A stretch of DNA of 64,000 bases from Acidobacteriaceae bacterium (GCA_003170825.1 PMYL01000054.1:1-64000), one strand, 5' to 3'. Numbered from the stretch's first letter, positions 33,143 to 42,889 are shown. The notes: generated from the letters alone by a model not told the origin. Program-made: numbers and translations.

Positions 33143-34061
33143 GCCGAGAAGTCTCAGCCAGTCACGAGGCGAGTGCGGCGCCGCGAGTGCGAAACGGTTG
33201 TCGATCCTTCTCGTGAACTATAATGGCGGGCGATATCTCGGGCCGTGTCTGGAGTCCATCCACTGCTATGCCCCTCCTGAAACGCAGGTAATACTGGAGG
33301 ACAATGCCTCCACGGACGGTTCGGTTGAGGCAGCGGGAAAGAAATATCCATGGCTGCATATCGTACGAAGCAACAGGAATCTTGGCTTTGCCGGAGGAAA
33401 CAATCTTGCCGGGAAGAATGCACGGGGCAGGTTCGTATTGTTGCTCAATACGGATACGCTGCTGTTGGAACCGATTGCGCCTGTTGTAGACTGGCTGAAG
33501 AGCCATCCGTCCTACGGCGCTCTAACGATCAATATGCTCGATGGGGAGCGCATCCCCCGCGCCTGTACGGGAAGATTTCCTTCGGCTATGCGGCTGGCAC
33601 TGCTGCGCTCCATGCTGGTATCGCCCGGAAGTTACGGCGCAGAAGAGGCCTACGATGTAGATTGGGTACAGGGATCGTTTCTTCTCATCCGAGCGGACTT
33701 GTGGAACACGCTGAACGGGTTGGATGAGAGATACTTCATGTACGCGGAAGACGTCGATCTTTGCAAGAGGATCCGGGACGCCGGGTTTAGGTGCGCCTAT
33801 CTCCCCCACCTGCAATACCTACATTGGGGTGGATTTGTCCCGAGCCGGTTTCCAGATCAGGTCTGCGGCCTTGCAACTTACGTTGAGCGTCACATGGCAG
33901 GTCCACAGTTATTGCTCTGCCGCGCCGTCCTGTTTGGCGGGTGTCTCTCAAGGGCTGCCTTCTATCAGGCAAGAGGTGTCCTTCGCAACCGCGAAATCGA
34001 CCGTACCAAAGCGAAGGCCTCCTGGAGCGCATTTGAGGCGCTAATTCAGCGTCAAGCATAA
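33117..34061 (+). CDS. GT2 glycosyltransferase (rhamnosyltransferase-like)
   Basis: About 314 aa. The GT2 signature is LSILLVNYNGGRYLGPCLESI, EDNASTDGS, NRNLGFAGGNN and VLLLNTDTLLLEP (metal site). The acceptor region VDWVQGSFLLIRADLWNTL with DERYFMYAEDVDLCKRI is highly typical of WbbL-type rhamnosyltransferases. The ATG at 33117 is preferred because AAAGGTGG precedes it. It lies in a compact run with the previous glycosyltransferase and the polymerase. Confidence 0.82.
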   Translation: MKIPSPATEPRSLSQSRGECGAASAKRLSILLVNYNGGRYLGPCLESIHCYAPPETQVILEDNASTDGSVEAAGKKYPWLHIVRSNRNLGFAGGNNLAGKNARGRFVLLLNTDTLLLEPIAPVVDWLKSHPSYGALTINMLDGERIPRACTGRFPSAMRLALLRSMLVSPGSYGAEEAYDVDWVQGSFLLIRADLWNTLNGLDERYFMYAEDVDLCKRIRDAGFRCAYLPHLQYLHWGGFVPSRFPDQVCGLATYVERHMAGPQLLLCRAVLFGGCLSRAAFYQARGVLRNREIDRTKAKASWSAFEALIQRQA

Positions 34062-34076
34062 GGATCCAAGCATTTG

Positions 34077-35339
34077 ATGGACTCAATCGCGAATTCCGGT
34101 GCAGCACACTTGGATCACCCCGGCGAACACTCCCGTCGAAGCTTAGCCCTCGATTTGTCAATCCATCACTATCTTCCTGTCGCCGCGTGTTACTTCTTCT
34201 TCAACCACGCCGGGCTACCGAACGGGCTCTTCTACAGCACGATTCTTTCGCCACTCCTTTTTCTTTGGTTGTATCTTAATGGACGTCGCTGGCTGACGGC
34301 AAAGTTTCTTCTCCTTATGTCGCCGTTTATTCTGGCGCATTTTGTGATGGACATTGCATCTCCTCTGTATTACCTGCGATCGCTGTTCCTGTTGTGGACG
34401 GTCTATGTCACGGTATATGCATTTTCCTGGGCTCTCCTGAAATCCAGGGGCATCGACCGGTTGTTCGACCAGTTAATCGCCCTTAACTTCTGTGTCGCGC
34501 TCTTTGCTCTTGCCACCTTTCCCACACCGCTGAGGCTTCTTCTGTGGCATGATGACAGCAACACCACTTTGGGCACCTCGCATCTGTTCCGGCTCTCCCT
34601 CTTGGCCTCGGAACCATCGGTTTATGCGGAACTCATGCTTCCCCTGGTTATCTTCGCGGCCCTCAGGCTTCTCAAAGATAACAACAAGCGAAGTCTCGCG
34701 TATCTCATTATGATCAGTATTCCCTTACTGCTTACTCAGTCCTTTGGTGGACTTAGCATCAGCCTGGTTGGAATCGTAGCGTCTTTCCTGACCAGCTACC
34801 GGCGGCTTCTCAAGCGGCCCCGGACTCTTGTCATCTCCGCATGCCTGGCGATTGCGGTAGGCGCATTGCTTGTGACCCCCAATCCGATCTCGGAACGAGT
34901 GGCGCAGGTTGCAGCGGGAGGCGATTCGTCCACGCAATCCAGGACTATCTATTCCTTCATCGCCGCCTACTCAGTCGCTGCGCCGAAAAGCTTGTGGTGG
35001 GGCGTGGGGCTGGGGCAAGCCAAGATGGTCGATGTTTCCGACCTGGGAATCGGCTTTACCGTCGGCATCATTCCCAATGCGGTTGCTGGAACCTTTGCCG
35101 AGCTTGGAATCATCGGGGTTATCGTAAGATTTGCGGCTGAACTGTATCTGTTCTTCCGGACCAAGGTTTATCTCAATTCCTTCAGACTGGCGATGTTTGT
35201 CGCGGCGTTTATCACTCAACTTACAGGAAGTCACCTCATGGACGTTCAACAGTATCTGATGTGGTGCTTCGCGTTCTTACCCTTCTTCCCCGCCATGAGC
35301 CTGCGAAGCAATTCCGGTACAGGGGTATCTCCTTCATGA
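34077..35339 (+). CDS. Wzy-like O-antigen/EPS polymerase (membrane protein)
   Basis: About 420 aa with 10-12 hydrophobic segments and a larger hydrophilic loop around 270-300 (NPISERVAQVAAGGDSSTQSR), followed by WWGVGLGQAK, an arrangement seen in Wzy/WaaL polymerase-ligase proteins. Such proteins vary greatly, so the call rests on topology and on the fact that the locus otherwise has Wzx, Wzz and Wza. It would polymerise repeat units on the periplasmic face. AAGGA lies 12 bases before the ATG at 34077. The stop overlaps the next start (ATGA). Confidence 0.75.
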   Translation: MDSIANSGAAHLDHPGEHSRRSLALDLSIHHYLPVAACYFFFNHAGLPNGLFYSTILSPLLFLWLYLNGRRWLTAKFLLLMSPFILAHFVMDIASPLYYLRSLFLLWTVYVTVYAFSWALLKSRGIDRLFDQLIALNFCVALFALATFPTPLRLLLWHDDSNTTLGTSHLFRLSLLASEPSVYAELMLPLVIFAALRLLKDNNKRSLAYLIMISIPLLLTQSFGGLSISLVGIVASFLTSYRRLLKRPRTLVISACLAIAVGALLVTPNPISERVAQVAAGGDSSTQSRTIYSFIAAYSVAAPKSLWWGVGLGQAKMVDVSDLGIGFTVGIIPNAVAGTFAELGIIGVIVRFAAELYLFFRTKVYLNSFRLAMFVAAFITQLTGSHLMDVQQYLMWCFAFLPFFPAMSLRSNSGTGVSPS

Positions 35340-36547
35340 AATCGCCGAGAACAGAGATGGAGAACGGGCCTGGTCCTGCCGCGTGGCGCCCCCGCATCGG
35401 CATCGATCTGCATGTCGTGGACGGGATTTATCAGGGATCCAGAACGCATTGTCTTGAGCTCTTTCCCCGCGTCATTGCTCTTACCCCTGAGTGTGATTTT
35501 GTTGTGTTGGCCAGCGACCCCCAAAGTTTGCTGTCCTTCAGTGAGAATTTCGCGTTACCCAACGTCGCCCTTGTTCCAATGACGAAGAGGCCAGCTTCTG
35601 TCAGGCTCTTGTGGCAGCTTCCGCAAATCGTGAGGCATTGCGATGTGTCCCTGCTTCATACACAGTACATCGCTCCGCCGGTGCCATTCTGCGCTACGGC
35701 GGTCACAGTCCACGACATTCTGTTCGAGTCGCATCGGGAGTACTTTGAAAAGTCGTTTGTATTGCGCTCCCGCCTTCTTGTGCCATTTTCAGTTCGCCGC
35801 AGCGCTGCTGTGTTCACAGTCAGCGATTTTTCGCGCAGACAGATCTGCGACACCTATTCCATTTCTGCGGAGAAAGTGCATACCATCCCGAATGGGGTCG
35901 ATTGTGCGCGTTTTTTCCCGGGCGACGCGGGCTGCAACGCAGTGCGGGCGTCGGGGCTGGAGCGAGGAGGCTATTTTCTGACCGTTGGACGCCTGGAGCC
36001 CCGCAAGAATCACGCAACACTGTTGCGAGCATGGGCCCTACTCAGAGCTCCTCGTCCACTCCTGGTGATCGTTGGTCAGCGTCACTTTCTGTATCACGAA
36101 GCTTTCGATCTGATTCGTACATTGCGTCTCGAAGGGAACGTCGTTGTATTGGAGCAGGTTTCCGATATGCAGTTACCAGCGATCTACCGCAACGCGAAGG
36201 GATTCATCTACTGCAGTTGGGCGGAAGGTTTCGGCATGCCGTTGCTTGAGGCCATGGCATCGGGCATTCCCGTAGTTTCCTCTGCGAACACAGCGTTGTC
36301 TGAGGTATGTGGAGATGCAGCACTGCGTGTGGATCCAAGTAACCCGAGTGAAATCGCCAATGCAATCCTTGCATTGGATCAGAAGGCGGGGTTACGGGAA
36401 AAGATGATACGTCATGGTTTCCTCAGAGTCAAGGAATTCACGTGGGAGAAATCGGCTCAAACAGTGCGCAGCGTTTACTTGCGCCATTTCGGACTGTTAC
36501 CCGGTAGTCGCGAGGCAGAGAACATCGGTGACCTTCCTGGGGAATGA
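35336..36547 (+). CDS. GT4-family glycosyltransferase (mannosyltransferase-like)
   Basis: 403-aa GT-B enzyme. The C-terminal nucleotide-sugar domain has LTVGRLEPRKNHATLLRA and the EX7E motif EGFGMPLLEAMASGIPVVSS. N-terminal VTVHDILFESHREYF is typical of GT4 mannosyltransferases. The start overlaps the polymerase stop. A degraded second copy of its 3' end (the segment from SSANTAL to YLRHFGL) lies at 37505-37771 beyond a methyltransferase on the other strand. Confidence 0.85.
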   Translation: MKSPRTEMENGPGPAAWRPRIGIDLHVVDGIYQGSRTHCLELFPRVIALTPECDFVVLASDPQSLLSFSENFALPNVALVPMTKRPASVRLLWQLPQIVRHCDVSLLHTQYIAPPVPFCATAVTVHDILFESHREYFEKSFVLRSRLLVPFSVRRSAAVFTVSDFSRRQICDTYSISAEKVHTIPNGVDCARFFPGDAGCNAVRASGLERGGYFLTVGRLEPRKNHATLLRAWALLRAPRPLLVIVGQRHFLYHEAFDLIRTLRLEGNVVVLEQVSDMQLPAIYRNAKGFIYCSWAEGFGMPLLEAMASGIPVVSSANTALSEVCGDAALRVDPSNPSEIANAILALDQKAGLREKMIRHGFLRVKEFTWEKSAQTVRSVYLRHFGLLPGSREAENIGDLPGE

Positions 36548-36612
36548 TCGCGGCGGCACGCTGGCACAATATGATATTAGCTCGTATCCAGCTAAACACC
36601 GCCAAATGCGTG

Positions 36613-37296
36613 TCACGCGTCCCGCTGCGCTACTATGATGATATCCATGGAAAGATTCGGAAACCAGTCCCCGGTGATGGATAATGCAGGGAATTGAAGA
36701 TCATTCAGGAAGCGCTGAGGCACAAACGGCACCCAGTTACCCTTATGGAGGACAACTCGGAAGCTGTGTTCTCGCAGTTGTTTTTTGAGAACGCTTGGAC
36801 TATAGGCCCGCACGTGACCGGGACCCGATAAATTGTAGTTAACCCAAATTGGATATATACCGAGAAGAATTCGCAGACGATTCTCTAGCGATACTAGGTT
36901 TGGCGTGGTAATTAAGGCCCGTCCTCCGGGCTTGAGACAACGATATAGTTCTGAAAGAAAGAAATCCGTGTCTATGAGGTGCTCGATCACTTCTCCCGCA
37001 AAAATCAGATCAAAGCTCTCGTTCTCAAACGGCAGCTTTTCCTTGTTCAGGTCACAGTGTCTAGCTTCAATGCCGCGCCCGCGCGAAATTGCGATATGTT
37101 CCTCATCGATGTCGATTCCACTACACCTCCAGCCTCTTTCCATCCAATAGGCGGCCCATTCACCTGTTGAGCAGCCGACGTCAAGGAGATCTCCGGCTGA
37201 CATCCTCTTCATAATGTCGGCACACTTTACCAGTAGGCTCTCGTTGAGTCCGTAGGTGAATTTGACCGATTTGTTGTAGGAGGTTGTGGTTTGCAT
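36613..37296 (-). CDS. Class I SAM-dependent methyltransferase
   Basis: 227 aa. Motif I is LLDVGCSTGEWAAY, followed by SGIDIDEEHIAIS and post-motif FDLIFAGEVIEHL, the Methyltransf_11/UbiE-like fold. It is the only minus-strand gene in this stretch and is AT-richer than the enclosing genes. It lies precisely between the GT4 gene and the partial duplicate of that gene's 3' end, which suggests that it arrived together with the duplication. It presumably methylates a sugar hydroxyl or a lipid-linked glycan. Target unknown. Confidence 0.8.
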   Translation of the reverse strand: MQTTTSYNKSVKFTYGLNESLLVKCADIMKRMSAGDLLDVGCSTGEWAAYWMERGWRCSGIDIDEEHIAISRGRGIEARHCDLNKEKLPFENESFDLIFAGEVIEHLIDTDFFLSELYRCLKPGGRALITTPNLVSLENRLRILLGIYPIWVNYNLSGPGHVRAYSPSVLKKQLREHSFRVVLHKGNWVPFVPQRFLNDLQFPALSITGDWFPNLSMDIIIVAQRDA

Positions 37297-37336
37297 GCGT
37301 TTTCTCCCTCGCGCAATTTGAACTAAAGTCTAGTAT

Positions 37337-37440
37337 AGGCGAAAACCTCTCCATCTGCGTATACTTGGGGGCAAAACAAGCGCCAGGTGAAAATAGGTCC
37401 GTACCGGGTTCAAGGCCGGCAGAATCAGCCCACGCCTAAA
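37337..37440 (+). repeat. ~100-bp direct repeat, copy 1
   Basis: Contains CTGCGTATACTTGGGGGC, AAAATAGGTC and CAGAATCAGC in the same order as 38896-38992 with scattered differences. The two copies flank the GT4 fragment and the second methyltransferase gene. Confidence 0.6.
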
Positions 37441-37504
37441 CGTCAAAGCAGTGCGATGCCGCAATTGCGCGGGGTCAAAAATCTTCACAAACCCGCACCA
37501 ATGG

Positions 37505-37771
37505 TCCTCTGCGAACACAGCGTTGTATGAGGTATGTGGAGATGCAGCACTGCGCGTGGATCCAAGTAACCCGTGTGAAATCGGCAATGCAATCCTTGCC
37601 TTGGATCAGCAGGCGGGGTTACGAGAAAACATGATCCATCGGGGTCTCCTAAGAGTCAAGGAATTCACATGGGAAAAGTCGGCTCAAACAGTAAGCAGCG
37701 TTTACTTGCGCCATTTTGGGTTGGTCAGACCTGCGCCACCCGCCAAACAGGCAAAGGGCTTGCTCTTGTAA
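37505..37771 (+). pseudogene. Duplicated 3' fragment of the GT4 glycosyltransferase gene
   Basis: About 215 bp from TCCTCTGCGAACAC are close to identical to 36278-36491 (roughly nine bases in ten). Its frame reads SSANTALYEVCGDAALRVD through AQTVSSVYLRHFGL, the last 70 residues of the GT4 protein, then an unrelated tail to 37771. No start, no N-terminal domain and no EX7E motif remain. It is a recombination scar, not a gene. Confidence 0.85.
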
Positions 37772-37978
37772 ACCGACAGCGTTTTTGCAGCGGCGTTGCC
37801 CACGCAGGAAGTATAGCACCGAGTGCCATGCTATTCAATTTATGGAGAGACAAAATATTTGCAACGCCGCAGATCTCGTGTGTGATACCACGGAGTGATT
37901 CGCCACGCCACAATCTCCAAGCCCTTCTTTTCTAGGCGATCAAGTGACGGAGCAAAACGATTTGTCGAACCCTTGACC

Positions 37979-38854
37979 ATGAACTGGCTGGTAATGTATA
38001 TTCACATTATGATTAGCCAAGACCCGAGTATCCTAAGCAGTTGCACAAGAAATCGCTTTGGCTATTTCCAATTCGGTACGAACGAGCCCGGTACTGCCAC
38101 ATCGGACGAATACGCCTGTGCACAGCATGCTGGTGCCGAGCGACTGGCTATCGACTATATGCTCCCGCTGTTGCAGGGAAGCAAGCGTGTTCTTGATGTC
38201 GGCTGCGGCGTGGGAGCATTGGTCAACGCCATGGTGCGACACGGTTATGACGCCTACGGCTTCGACGTTCCTGCCCTAGCTTCTCAGTGGGCGAAAGCCA
38301 GTAATGAATATGACCGATTTTTCTGCGGCGATGCCGCTGAACTTCCTTTTCCCAATGACTGTTTCGACGCCGTGACTTCCCTCGGGGTCATCGAGCACAT
38401 TGGGACTGCGATCGGTCACTGCACGTTGAGTGATAACTATTGGGAGCAACGGCGGGCGTACGCACATGAAATTCTGCGCGTGACGCGTCCCGGCGGAAAA
38501 ATTGTCATTGCCTGCCCCAACAAAACTTTTCCCGTGGACATTCAACATGGGCCGACTGACGCGCTCAGCAGTCCGGCTCCAATACGCTCTTTCTTGTGTA
38601 ACAAGACCGGTCTGAATATTCACAAGACCTGGGGAAAATATCACCTGCTGTCGCATCGAGAGCTTCGTCAACTGTTTCCCGGAGTCAGTTACTTTACTCC
38701 TTTGCCTCTTAAAGGTTTTTTTGGTTTTTCGCGTTTTAGCCGAGGATTTCTGAGCCCCTTTTCCGCCATTGCTCACGGATGGGTTGAGCATATGCCTGGT
38801 GTTTTTGCTGAGTCCTGTCTTAATCCATACGTTCTAGTGCAGATGACAAAGTAA
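37979..38854 (+). CDS. Class I SAM-dependent methyltransferase
   Basis: About 291 aa; the start could also be ATG 38009. Motif I is RVLDVGCGVGALVNAMV with AYGFDVPALASQWA and DCFDAVTSLGVIEHIG, a Methyltransf_11-type domain, followed by a 110-residue C-terminal extension (KTFPVDIQHGPTD onward). There is no ribosome site before either ATG. A pair of roughly 100-bp direct repeats (37337-37440 and 38896-38992) flanks it, so it may have moved as a unit. It is likely a sugar or lipid-glycan methyltransferase of the EPS locus. Confidence 0.75.
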   Translation: MNWLVMYIHIMISQDPSILSSCTRNRFGYFQFGTNEPGTATSDEYACAQHAGAERLAIDYMLPLLQGSKRVLDVGCGVGALVNAMVRHGYDAYGFDVPALASQWAKASNEYDRFFCGDAAELPFPNDCFDAVTSLGVIEHIGTAIGHCTLSDNYWEQRRAYAHEILRVTRPGGKIVIACPNKTFPVDIQHGPTDALSSPAPIRSFLCNKTGLNIHKTWGKYHLLSHRELRQLFPGVSYFTPLPLKGFFGFSRFSRGFLSPFSAIAHGWVEHMPGVFAESCLNPYVLVQMTK

Positions 38855-38895
38855 TGTGTTGAAAAGGCAAAGTTTTTGATCCGGAAGAATCCTCT

Positions 38896-38992
38896 CCCCG
38901 AAAACCGTTGAATCTGCGTATATTGGGGGCAAAACGAGCGCCTGGTAAAAATAGGTCTATGCCGGGTCCGAGACCGCCAGAATCAGCACACG
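38896..38992 (+). repeat. ~100-bp direct repeat, copy 2
   Basis: Second copy of 37337-37440 (shared CTGCGTATATTGGGGGC and AAAATAGGT blocks). It follows the second methyltransferase. Confidence 0.6.
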
Positions 38993-39115
38993 GCTAACGG
39001 CATAGAAACGCACTGCCTCAACTGCGACTGCCAATCGCCATGGTCCTGCACATTGACCTTCTCCATGAGGTTCCCGAGTCGTTCGCTGCGAAGAAGACGC
39101 AAACATCAAGTGCGT

Positions 39116-40777
39116 CTAATTGGAACTGCAAAACACATCAAAAACCGCGCCCGCAACGGACGTATGGCTAAGTGTCACGGTTCCATTTCCCGTCGTCAAA
39201 TATGTCCCTGCGAGGGACGCAGCAACAGCATTTCTCGCAGAAAAAACACAGTGTGCCGCACTGGTTATTCCAGATACCGTAACCTCGTCCGCTGGCGCGG
39301 CCGTTGTTGTTATGGTTGCCGTATATCTAGCTTGCGTGGTAATCGCGCTCTCTATAGGCCGCCAGTTATTGCCATCGAAATAGAGCATGATGCCCTCGCC
39401 CACGCGCAGCGTTCTATCCAGTCCGTCGGGAAAGACAATTTGGCCAGCCCCCCCCGCGCTGTTGGTGAGCACATGACCGCCAACGTTGAAAGCTGTCACA
39501 TATAGAAGTTGGCCAACGTACCCACCGGTAAAGTTATTGATCGTATATGGACCATAATACAGAATGGCTCCATTAGTCAAACCCACGTTGATAGAATTAC
39601 CGCTCACTGAGGTAACGGCGGTATAATCGAATCCAAATGGAGAATGCATCCTGACGTGAGTGACACCGTTGACGTCAGGAACGATTATAGGACTGGAATT
39701 GAAGTTCTCTCCTATGACAATGTTGCTGGCCGGGTGGGTGGTCGCAATATACATAGTGAAAGTGTTGGCGCTTGTGTCAAACTTGTTGCCGCTGTAGTTG
39801 CCGGTGCTCAGCACGGCGTCATTATAAATCCCGCCTTCTCCATACTGAAGATTGAAGTTGCTGTTTGTAATGTTCACAGACTCGGCGTAAGTACCTGTCA
39901 GGCGTACTTGTGCGGCAGTTTTGTCGGCGGTGTTGCCTTGACAGTTTGCCTCGAAGTAGGAATTCTGAATATTCGCCTGGGCAATGCCGGTCAAATATAT
40001 TCCCGCGCAGTTTGCCAAACTCGTATTCGTCCCATTGTATTCCGCGTTTACCTTATCGAAAAGAATTCCATTTGCCAGGTCGACCTGAGTGTTATTTACA
40101 TAGATCCCGTATCCATTGTTATGGGCGGTTCGAACATTGCGGAATGTAAGCTCGTTCGTTGTGCCGCTGCTGACGACATTAATACCATTATTGATGGCAT
40201 ATCCCACCTCAATGTTCTCGAATACAGTCCAGATTGTCCGGCCGGCCAGATTGATCCCGTTATGAAAGGCGCCGTAAACACCTAGGCGAGAAAACTTATG
40301 AAAGTCATTCTGCTGCGCAATATCCGTACGTCCAGTGATCTTGAGACCATCGGAACAGGTGACTCCTGTAGGGCAGACAATCGTCAGATCGCTGACCTCG
40401 TCAAAAGCTATGCCGCCGGTGTTTGTCGCGTCGATACTGATCGCCGGCAAGGTGGGATCTGCCGGTTGGATCTGAACGCATCCACGCTCCTCCCCGAGAA
40501 TCCTCACGTCAGATGTGGTAATGAGAATGTTTTCGGTGTAAACACCACAGTTGAGGTAGATCTGAACAGGTCCGGAAGGGTACGAGTTTATGGCTGCCTG
40601 AATGCTTCCGTTAGCATTGCGGGCCATTATAATGGGCGGCTTCGACTTCTTTTGTTCAAGCGTCGGATTCCTCAGGACTGTTGCGGTTCCTGATGGTTTC
40701 ACAGACTGTGCTTCCGCAACGACCTGCAACAGAAGCAAGGGCAATACGGCGAGATAAGTCAACGTCAATCCACGCAT
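39116..40777 (-). CDS. Secreted right-handed beta-helix protein (pectate-lyase-like fold)
   Basis: 553 aa from MRGLTL; the frame is open to 40813. A signal peptide (TYLAVLPLLLLQVVAEAQS) leads into GSIQAAINSYPSGPVQIYL, the start of a Pectate_lyase_3/phage-tailspike-like helix. Repeated strands are rich in Asn and Thr (FENIEVGYAINNGINVV, FRNVRTAHNNGYGIYVNN, ANIQNSYFEANCQGN). The C-terminal 150 residues contain a compact YFDGNNWRPIES segment similar to phage and surface-protein tails. No catalytic residues can be assigned. It could be a polysaccharide lyase or hydrolase trimming the EPS, or a surface-anchored binding protein. It is AT-richer than the rhamnose genes. Confidence 0.7.
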   Translation of the reverse strand: MRGLTLTYLAVLPLLLLQVVAEAQSVKPSGTATVLRNPTLEQKKSKPPIIMARNANGSIQAAINSYPSGPVQIYLNCGVYTENILITTSDVRILGEERGCVQIQPADPTLPAISIDATNTGGIAFDEVSDLTIVCPTGVTCSDGLKITGRTDIAQQNDFHKFSRLGVYGAFHNGINLAGRTIWTVFENIEVGYAINNGINVVSSGTTNELTFRNVRTAHNNGYGIYVNNTQVDLANGILFDKVNAEYNGTNTSLANCAGIYLTGIAQANIQNSYFEANCQGNTADKTAAQVRLTGTYAESVNITNSNFNLQYGEGGIYNDAVLSTGNYSGNKFDTSANTFTMYIATTHPASNIVIGENFNSSPIIVPDVNGVTHVRMHSPFGFDYTAVTSVSGNSINVGLTNGAILYYGPYTINNFTGGYVGQLLYVTAFNVGGHVLTNSAGGAGQIVFPDGLDRTLRVGEGIMLYFDGNNWRPIESAITTQARYTATITTTAAPADEVTVSGITSAAHCVFSARNAVAASLAGTYLTTGNGTVTLSHTSVAGAVFDVFCSSN

Positions 40778-41779
40778 GAGAAATACATTAGCATAAGGGA
40801 AAGGAATGCGCAACGGGGTAGTGATGACTACAGGGCAATCGCGTGAACTGATATACCGAAGTAGGAGCGAGGTCAGGCTGCCTCATTGGGCGTTTTTTTG
40901 AAGAAAAACCCTAGGGCCTATTATTAACTTTGTGGGAAGTCCAACAGAATCAATATGTTGTAGCAGTTTCGCTGGGCAGGGAGTTTGCGTGCAAGTGCTT
41001 TGAAATCAGAAATTTGCGAAAAAGGTAATAACAGGCTCTAGGCCAGCATCCAGGCGGGACTGGCAAACCAATCCATCCAGTCCCTGCAATGGCACATTTC
41101 GGCCCCATGAACATCAAACTAACCCAGCTGAATTCAGCCCGGTCAACATGGTTCACTCTGACGGATACGGTAGAACGCAAGGTCGCCTGTTTCCTGCTCA
41201 AGATCACCAGAATACCGCTCGGCGTGAGCTTCGCCAGCTATTCTTTTCAGCAGAGATCGAAGCGGTTTTTGCCAGTATGGAGCAATTCCAGATAGGCTTC
41301 TGTAACCTGATCCCGCATATAGCGCTTCCGAATTCGATCTGTGGCACCCTTGCAGCGTCTCCAACAGGAATACAACATCTGTTTTCTTCCCGAAGGCTCG
41401 ATCCGGGAGAAGGAAGCCCATGCACTGGTTCACTCAATGCCAACTCGGGAAGTCGGGATTTACATGTTTGCCTTGAAAATGTACACTATGTGTGTGGCAT
41501 TTTTCCTTGATAGCTGCACCGTATTCGGCTTTTGCGCCCATGCGTTTCTACTCGGTGTTGTCTATCTAACAGCCTGTGGAAAAGTAACTCATTTGAGAAA
41601 ATGGCGAGTTGGATCCAAATTGCCCCCAATGAATTCAGTCACTTACAGCCAAGTACGAGGGCTGGTTTGCGTTTTTCGGACTGTCACCACAGGCTGCTAA
41701 CGATTCGATCAATTGCACCGCATCTGTTTCGAGTCAGCCCAGCAGCATGCTATTCCAAGCACAACCCAGGAATACCTGA
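40778..41779. other. Large gene-poor gap
   Basis: About 1 kb with no supportable gene. Open frames at 41143-41433 (minus), 41148-41510 and 41341-41700 (plus) have no ribosome site, signal or known motif. The composition is AT-richer than neighbours. Probably relict DNA from an earlier rearrangement, plus the promoter of the GT4 gene at 41780. Confidence 0.5.
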
Positions 41780-42889
41780 ATGAGAATCGCCATTCTCGGC
41801 ACACGCGGAATTCCGGCTCGCTATGGCGGGTTCGAGACCTTTGCTCAAAAGCTCGCGGCCGGACTTTTTGCGCGCGGTTTCGATGTAACTGTTTTTTGCG
41901 AATCCGGCAAATCTTCCGCGCCCGATGTTTTTCAGGGCGTAAAGCTGCGCTACGTTTCCGCGCCTTCCCTCGGCCCCCTTCAGACTATTCTCTACGACTT
42001 GCGGTGCCTGTGGGCGGCTCGCAGGGGATACGACGTTGTGTACATGCTTGGCTATGGGGCCGCTCCGTTTTGCCTGATTCCGCGGCTGTGGGGCACCGAG
42101 GTGTGGATTAATCCAGATGGGCTGGAATGGGCGCGCGCCAAGTGGGGTTTCTTTGCGAAATGCTATTTCCGGTTGATGGAGTGGGCCTCCATTCATGCAG
42201 CCAATCGCATCATCGCGGATGCGGAAGCCATCGCGACGAGCCTTGTTGGCCGTCACGGCAAACTTCCGGCATGCACCGTGATTCCCTATGGCTGCGAGGT
42301 AATCGAAACGCCTCTCCCGGCCGAGCCGCTTTCCGAATGGAGCCTTGTCCCGGAGAGCTACTATCTTGTCGTCTGCCGGTTCGAACCTGAAAACCATGTG
42401 CGGGAGATTCTCCAAGCGTTTCAACGATCTCGCAGCAAGAGGCAACTCATCGTAGTGGGCAACCATCTCACTGAGACTCGGTATGTCGCACAGCTTCGCA
42501 CGGTGCAGGATCCCCGGATTAGGATGATTGGAACCGTGTATGACCAAGCTAAGCTGACCTGCCTGCGATACCATTCTTTTGCCTATATGCACGGTCACAG
42601 CGTGGGGGGGACAAACCCCTCGCTGCTGGAGGCAATGGGGTGCGGCAATCTCATCTTCACCCACGATAACGCCTTTAATCGCGAGACGCTAGGGCCTTGC
42701 GGATATTATTTCGCAAATACACTGGAACTTACACAGGCGATTGACCGAGCGGAACAGGAAGATACCGGACTGGCGCGATTCAGAGAGGCTTCCAGGTCGC
42801 GAGCCCGCGCAAATTATCGCTGGCCCGATATTATTTGCAGGTATGTGGCGCTGCTGGAGGGGAGACTTGCTGGAGCCGGAAAGGCTTGA
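41780..42889 (+). CDS. GT4 glycosyltransferase with DUF1972 N-terminus (rhamnosyltransferase type)
   Basis: 369 aa. MRIAILGTRGIPARYGGFETFAQKLA is the DUF1972 signature found in WchF/Cps2T-like rhamnosyltransferases. The C-terminal GT-B half includes VVCRFEPENHVREIL and GHSVGGTNPSLLEAMGCGNLI, the latter carrying the conserved Glu. It probably adds rhamnose (from the dTDP-rhamnose operon that follows on the opposite strand) to the lipid-linked acceptor in the cytoplasm. It is convergent with rfbD. Confidence 0.85.
   Translation: MRIAILGTRGIPARYGGFETFAQKLAAGLFARGFDVTVFCESGKSSAPDVFQGVKLRYVSAPSLGPLQTILYDLRCLWAARRGYDVVYMLGYGAAPFCLIPRLWGTEVWINPDGLEWARAKWGFFAKCYFRLMEWASIHAANRIIADAEAIATSLVGRHGKLPACTVIPYGCEVIETPLPAEPLSEWSLVPESYYLVVCRFEPENHVREILQAFQRSRSKRQLIVVGNHLTETRYVAQLRTVQDPRIRMIGTVYDQAKLTCLRYHSFAYMHGHSVGGTNPSLLEAMGCGNLIFTHDNAFNRETLGPCGYYFANTLELTQAIDRAEQEDTGLARFREASRSRARANYRWPDIICRYVALLEGRLAGAGKA

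Noticed and set aside
41143-41700. Several overlapping frames in the large gap before the DUF1972 glycosyltransferase
   Set aside because: No ribosome site, signal or known motif; all are short and mutually overlapping.
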